In this document: in pieces, positions 1 through 5,002 of the stretch
Position numbering within the stretch: position 1 is the stretch's first letter
Layout of the letters: each line of letters opens with the position of its first letter
Assembly (NCBI GenBank): GCA_014859225.1
Contig: JACUUP010000104.1
Coordinates: 1 to 5,002, forward strand
Direction of reading: 5' to 3'
Length of the DNA stretch: 5,002 nt
Origin: Candidatus Aerophobota bacterium
Lineage (GTDB): Bacteria > Aerophobota > Aerophobia > Aerophobales > B3-G15
The notes under the pieces: generated by a model
Told to the model about the DNA's origin: nothing
What the model saw: only the letters and a program-made list of their open reading frames with translations
Database searches by the model: none
Position numbers and translations under genes: made by a program

Positions 1-4
1 TTTA

Positions 5-1636
5 CTATTCCAACTGAAATTTTTCTTTAGTAAAAAGCTCCAGGCAAGCATCTACCACATCCTCATCATAAAGTTTAGCTTGATTTTTTGATATCTCCTC
101 AAGAGCTTTTTCTATCCCCAGGGCAGGTCGATAGGGCCTGTGTGAGGACATAGCCTCAACTACATCCGCTACCGCTAAAATTTTTGCTTCAAGTAAAATA
201 TCTTTACCTCTGAGCTTTTGAGGATACCCAGAGCCATTCATCCTCTCGTGATGTTGTAGAATAATTTGAGATACTTGCCATGGAAACTCCAGACCTTTTA
301 TTATCTCACAACTAAACTCACAGTGCATTTTAATCATATTAAATTCACTGTCAGCCAATTTACCTGGCTTGCTAAGAATCTCCCCTGGAATATGCACCTT
401 ACCAATATCGTGAATCATTGAAGCTATGTATATAGCGTTAACCTGCTCTTGCAAAAGACCCATCTTCTTAGCTATCTCGCCAGCAAGTTTTGCTACCCGT
501 CGCTGATGAGCAGCCGTGTAAGGGTCTTTTGTCTCAACCATTCTCGTCAGAGCAAAAATAGTATTCTTTATAACTTTTTCCAGAGTTGCAATGCCATATT
601 GCATATCCCTTACTATTTGTTTTTGTTCAGAAGCAGAAGTAGTCAAAGATTTAGATAACATGGCTTGCGTGTAAGGCTGATATTTACCGGAACTGGATGC
701 TCTGACAGAGTACATGGCAACTTCAGAGTGTTTAAACAAAGTATCGCTATCCTCACCGTCGGCTGGAAAAACAGCAATACCGGCACTGGCAGTTATACAA
801 AACTGGTGCCCCCCAAGTATAAATGGTTTTTGAATAACATTTAAGATTCTTTTGGTAGCCATAACAGCGTCTTGCATCCATATAATTCCGGGTAAAATAA
901 GGGCAAACTCATCGCCTCCCATACGGGCAAGAATATCACTCTCACGCATCGTGGCTTTTATTCTGTCAACAATCCCCTGCAATACGTTATCTCCTCTTCT
1001 GTATCCTGCCTTATTATTAACCTGCTCAAAGTTATCAAGGTCAAAAGAGATTACGGCTAATCTTTCCTGATTTCTCCTGGCGTGAGCAATGGCAAAAGCT
1101 AAATTGTTATTAAATAACCATCTGTTGGGCAGGCCGGTGAGGACATCGTGAGTAGATACATAGGAAATCTCTTTTTCCTTTTGTTTGCGCTCAGTTATAT
1201 CAAGAAGATAAACCACACTGCTGTTTTTTCTCCCCTGCTTCCAAATTACAGATATAGTTGCAAGAACATCCTTAATCTCACCCTGTCTATTGATGAATTT
1301 AAACTCGTAGCTTCTGGAGACAGCATCATCTCTGGTAAAGTGATACACTTTTACTTTTTCCCAATCATCTTTTGCCACAAACTCTTTCCAATCTTTCTTA
1401 TTCTCTATCTCCTCTTTTAAATATCCGGAAAACTTCTCAAACTCTGCATTTACTAAATATATCCTCATGCCCTCATTGAGCACTGCTGTAGGAACACTGC
1501 TAATTTCAAAAATAGTTTGATATAACTTTTCCCATCGCTTACGTCGGGTTAAAAACCCGGATGTAAACACACCAGATATACCCAGACAAAAAGCTGCCAT
1601 TAGTTGTGCATATAACCTGGAGATAAAAAGAATCAT
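5..1636 (-). CDS. Membrane-anchored PAS-GGDEF-HD-GYP protein (c-di-GMP synthesis and breakdown)
   Basis: This 543-residue protein predicts both making and degrading cyclic di-GMP. A single hydrophobic segment lies at about residues 5-28, followed by basic RRKR that should face the cytoplasm. A PAS-like sensor spans about 38-150 and ends in the typical DITERKQ linker. The GGDEF domain (about 158-325) has intact GGDEF at 240-244, preceded by the product-inhibition I-site RESD at 231-234. Two usual positions differ: the ND of the nucleotide-binding helix is NN (207-208), and the following GH is GY (211-212). The HD-GYP domain (about 355-540) has HD-IGK at 409-413, HHERMNGSGYP at 462-472 and D491, so the metal site looks complete. 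Position 467 is N where D is common. The ATG follows AGGA (1645-1648) with 8 nt spacing, 27 nt after the radical SAM gene, so it may be the last gene of that transcript. The net direction of its activity cannot be read from sequence. Confidence 0.93.
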   Translation of the reverse strand: MILFISRLYAQLMAAFCLGISGVFTSGFLTRRKRWEKLYQTIFEISSVPTAVLNEGMRIYLVNAEFEKFSGYLKEEIENKKDWKEFVAKDDWEKVKVYHFTRDDAVSRSYEFKFINRQGEIKDVLATISVIWKQGRKNSSVVYLLDITERKQKEKEISYVSTHDVLTGLPNRWLFNNNLAFAIAHARRNQERLAVISFDLDNFEQVNNKAGYRRGDNVLQGIVDRIKATMRESDILARMGGDEFALILPGIIWMQDAVMATKRILNVIQKPFILGGHQFCITASAGIAVFPADGEDSDTLFKHSEVAMYSVRASSSGKYQPYTQAMLSKSLTTSASEQKQIVRDMQYGIATLEKVIKNTIFALTRMVETKDPYTAAHQRRVAKLAGEIAKKMGLLQEQVNAIYIASMIHDIGKVHIPGEILSKPGKLADSEFNMIKMHCEFSCEIIKGLEFPWQVSQIILQHHERMNGSGYPQKLRGKDILLEAKILAVADVVEAMSSHRPYRPALGIEKALEEISKNQAKLYDEDVVDACLELFTKEKFQLE

Positions 1637-1663
1637 AAATTTGTTCCTGTCTTTTGTTATACC

Positions 1664-3040
1664 TTAACTACTTTGCAGCTCAAGAGAAAAATCCTGTGCG
1701 TGCAGTTTTAGATAATCCTCAATCTGTTTTTTCCGAATTCCGCAAAGCTGTGTGCGTGTTTCCTCATTTACTCGCATAGCCTCATATCTGCAACCACCAC
1801 CACAGAGCAAGGCTATGGAACAGTCCCGGCACTCAGGGATTTTTAAAACATCTTGATTTCGCCACAAATTAAACTTCTCCTCATTTAATTCAAGATGAGG
1901 CACAAATCTTCCCATAACAAAAGAGGGGTTTCCTGCTGTCTCCGAACAGGGATACAAAAGACCATCGGCTCCAAAAACAAAAATGCCCGTTGAGCTTGCC
2001 TCGCAATAGTAAAAGTTTGGCTCATAACTTTTATAATCTTTTTCTATTATCTTTAATAAGTGTCCCAGGGTGCGGGAAATACGCATATCACTGAATATGT
2101 TTTTTAGCTCAGGCTCGTTTAATTTTAGCTTTTCAATTTTTTCTGTCAGAGTATACTCTAAAAATAAAGAGTTTTTTTCTCCTCCGTGAGTTTCCACCTT
2201 AGCCAGTCTTGCCCGAAAAATTTCTTTTTCATTCCAGCCTTTTTCTTTTATAAAGTCAGCAAGCTCTAAAAGAAAATGAACATTTTCCATATCCACATTG
2301 ACTCTCATCATAACGGCAATTCCTGAATCTAAGCTAAAATCAATACCTTTAACTATCCTCTCAAAAGTTCCAGCTCCACTAACAAATTTTCTTCTTTTGT
2401 TATGAATATGTGCCGGACCATCAACTGTAATCTGCATAATTTTCACACAACCGGGGTATTTTCTAAAAAGAGAGGTGAATTTAGACAGGTTAACTCCGTT
2501 GGTAATTATGCCCAGGGGGTATTTTCGCTCTGAGGCAAGCTTTAAAATATGCTCTATCAGCGGCTGAGTGCTTGATAAAAGTGGCTCTCCTCCAAAAAGT
2601 TGAATTTCAGCACCCGCAGCCTCATTTTTTTTTACAATCCTATCAAGTGCCTGAAACAGGAGGGTGATTTCCTCCAAGCTAAGACTTATGGGAATTTTTT
2701 CGTGAAGCTCTCCCTGGAAACAATACGTGCAGCGCAGGTTACAGGCATAAGTTGGACATATAACAGTTTTAAGCGGGCCATTAAATATTTTTTTCCTGTT
2801 TTGCTCCAGCATCCTGCGCAAAAGCTCATCTTCTTCGCTCTTGCTCTCAAAAAGATAAGCTCTTTTTTTTAAAACATCAACAAAGTCTTTATCAACAGAA
2901 AAAAAATCACCCTCCTTCATCCTCTGCAAGCTTTCATATCCTTTTCTATCCACTACATCAGCCGCCCCGGATAGTGTATTAAGAAGAATCCACTTTTCTT
3001 CTTTTAGTTGGTGAGTGAGCAAACGATGCGTAAGATGCAT
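1664..3040 (-). CDS. Radical SAM/SPASM peptide-modifying enzyme (putative RiPP maturase)
   Basis: This 458-residue enzyme is predicted to use S-adenosylmethionine and iron-sulfur clusters to install crosslinks or other radical modifications on a peptide. The radical SAM cluster motif is CNLRCTYC (C100, C104, C107), followed by GGEP at 150-153, which normally contacts SAM. The C-terminal SPASM domain is complete: C346, a G-x4-C at 360-365, the C-x2-C-x5-C-x3-C series C404, C407, C413, C417, and C433. It should therefore hold two auxiliary 4Fe-4S clusters. The first 80 or so residues (LLNTLSGAADVVD at 19-31) resemble the RiPP recognition element-like N-terminus of many Firmicutes SPASM peptide maturases. 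The gene starts 22 nt after the small Cys/Trp-rich peptide gene, its obvious candidate substrate. The ATG follows AGAAGGGGG with only 4 nt spacing. Anaerobic sulfatase-maturase-like enzymes share the motifs, but no sulfatase is present. The enzyme class is secure; the substrate and chemistry are inferred. Confidence 0.93.
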   Translation of the reverse strand: MHLTHRLLTHQLKEEKWILLNTLSGAADVVDRKGYESLQRMKEGDFFSVDKDFVDVLKKRAYLFESKSEEDELLRRMLEQNRKKIFNGPLKTVICPTYACNLRCTYCFQGELHEKIPISLSLEEITLLFQALDRIVKKNEAAGAEIQLFGGEPLLSSTQPLIEHILKLASERKYPLGIITNGVNLSKFTSLFRKYPGCVKIMQITVDGPAHIHNKRRKFVSGAGTFERIVKGIDFSLDSGIAVMMRVNVDMENVHFLLELADFIKEKGWNEKEIFRARLAKVETHGGEKNSLFLEYTLTEKIEKLKLNEPELKNIFSDMRISRTLGHLLKIIEKDYKSYEPNFYYCEASSTGIFVFGADGLLYPCSETAGNPSFVMGRFVPHLELNEEKFNLWRNQDVLKIPECRDCSIALLCGGGCRYEAMRVNEETRTQLCGIRKKQIEDYLKLHAQDFSLELQSS

Positions 3041-3044
3041 TTAA

Positions 3045-3053
3045 CCCCCTTCT
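3045..3053 (-). promoter_or_regulatory. Ribosome binding site of the radical SAM gene
   Basis: The minus strand reads AGAAGGGGG, then TTAA and the ATG. The G-run is a usable but imperfect Shine-Dalgarno with short spacing of 4 nt. It lies in the 22-nt gap after the peptide stop codon, so some translational coupling to the peptide gene is possible. No hairpin that would lower enzyme output relative to peptide is visible in this gap. Confidence 0.55.
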
Positions 3054-3062
3054 AACTAACTT

Positions 3063-3206
3063 TTAACCTATCCACCAGCATATATTCCAGCAGCATAAAG
3101 GACCAGGTCCACCGGAATCTAACTTATTTTCCTCGCGGCAACTTTCACTTTGCAAATCAAGTTGCCTGTGCCACAGTTTCTCATCGGGCATCATACTTTG
3201 AATCAC
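3063..3206 (-). CDS. Putative RiPP precursor peptide, Cys/Trp-rich C-terminus
   Basis: This 47-residue peptide starts at GTG (3204-3206). The start is chosen because AAGGAGGTGA ends 5 nt upstream of it. Extending the frame to a TTG at 3303-3305 would run through a promoter-like AT-rich stretch with no ribosome binding site. Residues 1-31 are charged and polar and look like a leader, with LWHRQLDL at 11-18 a possible enzyme docking helix and one Cys at 23. A GG at 32-33 precedes the presumed core PGPLCCWNICWWIG (34-47), with Cys at 38, 39 and 43 and Trp at 40, 44 and 45. CWNI and CWWI form a tandem repeat. The gene sits directly before a radical SAM/SPASM enzyme, which suggests thioether or carbon-carbon crosslinks within the core. 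I do not recognise a named family. A membrane-active or signalling peptide are both possible roles. The gene is short enough to be missed by automated annotation. Confidence 0.78.
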   Translation of the reverse strand: MIQSMMPDEKLWHRQLDLQSESCREENKLDSGGPGPLCCWNICWWIG

Positions 3207-3211
3207 CGCTC

Positions 3212-3221
3212 TCACCTCCTT
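3212..3221 (-). promoter_or_regulatory. Strong Shine-Dalgarno that fixes the peptide GTG start
   Basis: The minus strand reads AAGGAGGTGA, a near-perfect complement to the 16S rRNA 3' end. The GGAGG core is 8 nt from the GTG at 3206. The in-frame ATG pair a few codons further in is about 20 nt from the core, too far. This site is the main reason for calling a 47-residue peptide rather than an 80-residue one, and it predicts high peptide expression. Confidence 0.88.
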
Positions 3222-3233
3222 ATCGTATATTTT

Positions 3234-3254
3234 CTTTGTATAACCTTTGTGTAA
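3234..3254 (-). repeat. Two 10-bp direct repeats, candidate operator of the peptide gene
   Basis: On the minus strand TTACACAAAG (3245-3254) and TTATACAAAG (3234-3243) differ at one position and are spaced by 11 bp, about one helical turn. They begin at the end of the predicted -10 element and cover the likely transcription start, a typical position for a repressor. The upstream BlaI-family protein is an obvious candidate ligand, although that family usually binds inverted TACA/TGTA sites rather than direct repeats, so the pairing is uncertain. Confidence 0.5.
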
Positions 3255-3280
3255 TTTATCATAAAAAATAAAAATGTCAA
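3253..3280 (-). promoter_or_regulatory. Predicted sigma-A promoter of the peptide-radical SAM genes
   Basis: On the minus strand a consensus TTGACA (-35; 3275-3280) is followed after 16 bp by TAAATT (-10; 3253-3258). The -10 has a TG one base upstream (extended -10) and matches 4 of 6 consensus bases. The spacer is T-rich. Transcription would start near 3246, giving a leader of about 40 nt to the GTG. It lies just after the M56 gene stop codon, so the peptide can be expressed separately from the regulator genes. Confidence 0.68.
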
Positions 3281-3316
3281 GTGCTTGCTCTGTTTCCTCT
3301 ATCAATTATCAATTCC

Positions 3317-4402
3317 CTAAAATATCTGAATCTTGTAAAAAAATACACGGATATGGATAAATACCTGGGGGTACAAAAGAAGAAAAACAATGAATCCCAT
3401 TAATATCCTTTTACCCCGGGACATGCGCTCATCACTTATAGCTTTAAAATCTATGAGAGGTTTAATTCTTTCGGTTAGGGATTTTCCCGGTGCTAAAAAT
3501 TTTTGGGTAAAAAAAGACTGGTGCATGGGAAGGGATTTTTTTCTCTCGCTCATCAACTTTGCCGTCTTGAGAAGAGCAGAGGCGAGTGGTTTGGAGTCGC
3601 TAAGTAGCTTTGCTACCGCCCTATCCACTTTTTTTTCTCTTTCCAAGCAAACTTTCATAAAGCTTAAATAAGCAAAGGGGCTAAACAGGAGCAAATCCTT
3701 CAAGATAACAGGTATCCATTGCCAGAGAGTATCTTTTTTCTGGATATGCAAAAACTCATGTGCAAGCACCGCTTCTTTCTCCTCAGATGTAAGATGAGCT
3801 AATATATAGAAGGGACAAACCATGAGCGGGTTTTTTACCCCGATAGAAAAGGGGCTCTCGTATTTTTCTCTGGTTATGAGTAGCCGCACCCGGGCAGGAA
3901 TTTTTTCCTGCAGCCGGGCAAAAATATCTGAAAGTTTATCATCTTCATCTTTTGCAAAAGATGACTGTCTGGACAAGTCTTTACAGAAAAGATAATAGGA
4001 CCTCCATCTCCAGAAAAGAAAAATACCCGCCACTGCAAGAATCAAAATCAGGCTAACACACATATTTATATCAGTTGCGTAAATATCAATTTTCCCCGGA
4101 TGAGTCTCAATGTGCCAGAGATGGGCTGGAATAAAATCCATGGGGTCGGGAAGCTGCAAATTGATAGCTACCGGAGCATATATACTGTATGGCAGGGGAA
4201 AAGTCCCTCTAATAAGAACAACAAGAGGCTTTAGCAGGGCAACAAAAAATAAAATTCCCCGCAGCCGAGCCTCTTCAATTTTGAATAACCTGATAACTCC
4301 TGAAACTAAAAGGAGCATGGTAAAGGAAAGTATTAAGGCAGGAGTGATATGATAAATCGCAATACGTCGCACTAACTCCACCAAAGCAAGGATGGCATCC
4401 AT
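3317..4402 (-). CDS. M56 family (BlaR1/MecR1-like) membrane metallopeptidase without sensor domain
   Basis: This 361-residue membrane protease belongs to the family of BlaR1 and MecR1, which respond to a signal by starting proteolysis that removes a BlaI-type repressor. Hydrophobic segments are visible at about 15-37, 49-65, 113-132, 230-247 and 333-350. The zinc site HEFLH is at 215-219 within VLAHEFLHIQKKD. The later CLEREKKVDRAVAKLL (252-267) corresponds to the conserved stretch that supplies the Glu ligand. After the last membrane segment only about 10 residues remain, so the penicillin-binding sensor of true BlaR1 (about 600 residues in total) is absent and the signal is unlikely to be a beta-lactam by that route. 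It starts 18 nt after the repressor gene, with no clear Shine-Dalgarno before the ATG, which suggests translational coupling or a slightly different start. Its target is inferred from pairing; cleavage of the neighbouring peptide is an alternative. Confidence 0.9.
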   Translation of the reverse strand: MDAILALVELVRRIAIYHITPALILSFTMLLLVSGVIRLFKIEEARLRGILFFVALLKPLVVLIRGTFPLPYSIYAPVAINLQLPDPMDFIPAHLWHIETHPGKIDIYATDINMCVSLILILAVAGIFLFWRWRSYYLFCKDLSRQSSFAKDEDDKLSDIFARLQEKIPARVRLLITREKYESPFSIGVKNPLMVCPFYILAHLTSEEKEAVLAHEFLHIQKKDTLWQWIPVILKDLLLFSPFAYLSFMKVCLEREKKVDRAVAKLLSDSKPLASALLKTAKLMSERKKSLPMHQSFFTQKFLAPGKSLTERIKPLIDFKAISDERMSRGKRILMGFIVFLLLYPQVFIHIRVFFYKIQIF

Positions 4403-4420
4403 TTTGTTTTTTTCAGTTCA

Positions 4421-4849
4421 CTAACTTTGCTTTTGCCCTAATTTGCTCCTTTCCTCATCTAAGAGTTTTTGCAGTTTTTCTATCTCCTCGGGATTGCGGG
4501 CAATTTCTCTTTGAATCAGGCGGGATATTAAATCTATCGTGCCTTTTTTATACATTTTATCTTCATAAGAGCCAAACCTGCCCAGGTCCTTTTCCTCAAT
4601 CAGAGGGCAGTAATGGTATATCCCGTCCACTTTTTTCCGCTCTAAGATACCCCGGGTGATTAAACGGTTCAAAACCGTGTAAACACTACTTTTGGGAAGG
4701 CTTTGCTCTTCAGAGAGAATTTCAAAAACATCCCCTGCGGGTATTCCATCTTTTCCGTAGCGAAAAATCAAATGCATCATTTCTGTCTGAAGAGGTCCAA
4801 GCCGTCCCTTCCAGGACTTTACCCAGCGCCTACTTTTCTTTTTTTTCAA
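4421..4849 (-). CDS. BlaI/MecI/CopY-family winged-helix transcriptional repressor
   Basis: This 142-residue DNA-binding protein has the size and layout of BlaI/MecI repressors, which bind as dimers and are inactivated by proteolysis. A winged helix spans about residues 17-82: the LGPLQTEMMHLIF helix, the recognition helix region LPKSSVYTVLNRLITRGIL (51-69) and the wing ending in GIYHYCPL (76-83). The remaining roughly 60 residues are mostly charged and helical, as in the dimerisation domain of the family. The N-terminus MKKKKSRRWVK is unusually basic. The start is TTG (4847-4849), supported by a strong GGGAGGTG 5-7 nt upstream and no better ATG. It lies 18 nt before the M56 protease gene, the standard repressor-protease pairing. 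It is predicted to regulate its own operon and possibly the peptide promoter, but no full TACA-NN-TGTA operator is visible. Confidence 0.92.
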   Translation of the reverse strand: MKKKKSRRWVKSWKGRLGPLQTEMMHLIFRYGKDGIPAGDVFEILSEEQSLPKSSVYTVLNRLITRGILERKKVDGIYHYCPLIEEKDLGRFGSYEDKMYKKGTIDLISRLIQREIARNPEEIEKLQKLLDEERSKLGQKQS

Positions 4850-4854
4850 TGTAG

Positions 4855-4862
4855 CACCTCCC
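4855..4862 (-). promoter_or_regulatory. Shine-Dalgarno supporting the TTG start of the repressor
   Basis: The minus strand reads GGGAGGTG with the GGAGG core 7 nt from the TTG at 4849. This strong site decides the start: no ATG occurs nearby in frame, and the protein begins at the expected distance before the winged-helix domain. Confidence 0.85.
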
Positions 4863-4874
4863 TTTTGTTAAATC

Positions 4875-4883
4875 AATATTACA
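4875..4883 (-). promoter_or_regulatory. TGTAATATT element: possible -10 and BlaI-type half-site before the repressor gene
   Basis: The minus strand reads TGTAATATT directly after the tRNA 3' end. TGTAAT-like half-sites are typical of BlaI/MecI operators, and TAATAT resembles a -10. The opposite half-site (TACA) is not present at the expected 2-bp spacing, where the sequence is GGCA, and any -35 would lie inside the tRNA T-arm with poor consensus. This is a weak call. Confidence 0.3.
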
Positions 4884-4885
4884 GG

Positions 4886-4958
4886 TGCCGGGGCGCAGAA
4901 TCGAACTGCGGACACCTGGATTTTCAGTCCAGTGCTCTACCGACTGAGCTACCCCGGC
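4886..4958 (-). tRNA. tRNA-Phe (GAA)
   Basis: The minus strand folds into a complete 73-nt cloverleaf. The 7-bp acceptor stem is GCCGGGG with CCCCGGC, the D stem is GCTC with GAGC, and the anticodon stem is CTGGA with TCCAG around loop CTGAAAA. The variable loop is GTGTC, and the T stem CGCAG with CTGCG encloses TTCGATT. The anticodon GAA (4923-4925) decodes phenylalanine. The discriminator is A at 4886. The next bases are CCT, so the CCA tail is not fully encoded and must be added enzymatically. Only 36 nt separate it from the repressor start codon, with no terminator between. Confidence 0.97.
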
Positions 4959-5002
4959 AGCAATATCCTTCAGAGAAATTTGGTAATAGTTTAGCTTTTC
5001 TG

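Noticed and set aside
1545-1559. Inverted repeat CGGGTT-AAA-AACCCG, possible terminator
   Set aside because: Lies within the coding region just after the start of the PAS-GGDEF-HD-GYP gene, and no U-run follows on the transcribed strand.
3063-3305. An 80-residue version of the peptide gene starting at TTG 3303-3305
   Set aside because: No Shine-Dalgarno at the TTG. The first 33 codons coincide with a good promoter, direct repeats and the ribosome binding site of the GTG start.
3302-3316. Short tandem repeat (ATTGATA twice) just after the M56 gene stop
   Set aside because: Only two copies of a low-complexity AT-rich unit upstream of the -35; no support for a specific function.
3390-3671. Plus-strand open frame of 93 codons, and similar plus-strand frames at 449-658, 852-1070, 1148-1420, 2600-2872 and 4110-4352
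   Set aside because: All lie antisense inside well-supported minus-strand genes and show no recognisable domain. They are best explained as shadows of those genes.
3889-3918. Imperfect hairpin (CCCGG-x-CAGGAA, TTTT loop, TTCCTG-xxx-CCGGG), possible terminator or RNA element
   Set aside because: Inside the M56 coding sequence, interrupted by an internal bulge, and without a U-run on the minus-strand RNA; probably codon-driven chance.
4403-4423. Small AGTT-AGTG-AACT hairpin between the repressor and M56 genes
   Set aside because: Only a 4-bp stem, followed by an A-run rather than a U-run in the transcript, so not a terminator.
4886-4958. tRNA-Phe as a mobile-element integration site (att)
   Set aside because: No integrase gene and no repeat of the tRNA 3' end were seen elsewhere in the window.

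Overview
The window reads as one leftward (minus-strand) block from a moderately AT-rich, probably low-GC Gram-positive (Clostridia-like) bacterium. This is inferred from strong AAGGAGG-type ribosome binding sites, TTG and GTG start codons, a BlaI/BlaR1-type regulator pair, a radical SAM/SPASM peptide maturase and a combined GGDEF/HD-GYP protein. No gene could be assigned to a named species, and nothing convincing is encoded on the plus strand.

Layout in transcription order, right to left: tRNA-Phe(GAA) (4886-4958); a BlaI/MecI-family winged-helix repressor with a TTG start (4421-4849); an M56 (BlaR1-like) membrane metallopeptidase with an intact HEFLH site but no C-terminal sensor domain (3317-4402); a short intergenic region with a good sigma-A-like promoter and two 10-bp direct repeats (3234-3280); a 47-residue peptide read from a GTG start behind a near-perfect Shine-Dalgarno, ending in the Cys/Trp-rich tail PGPLCCWNICWWIG (3063-3206); a radical SAM protein with a complete SPASM domain and an N-terminal region resembling a RiPP recognition element (1664-3040); and a membrane-anchored PAS-GGDEF-HD-GYP protein (5-1636). 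All gaps after the tRNA are short and I see no terminator between the genes.

The most interesting content is the centre. The promoter, peptide and radical SAM/SPASM enzyme have the architecture of a RiPP (ribosomally made, post-translationally modified peptide) locus. The core carries a tandem Cys-Trp-x-Ile motif (CWNI-CWWI) that I cannot match to a RiPP class I know. The upstream BlaI-M56 pair plausibly controls the peptide promoter through regulated proteolysis, and the M56 protease could even act on the peptide itself. The downstream c-di-GMP enzyme may be a target or merely a neighbour. No dedicated exporter or immunity gene lies in the window, so these would have to be to the left or elsewhere. 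The RiPP assignment, regulation and crosslink chemistry are inferences. The domain assignments of the long genes rest on visible motifs.
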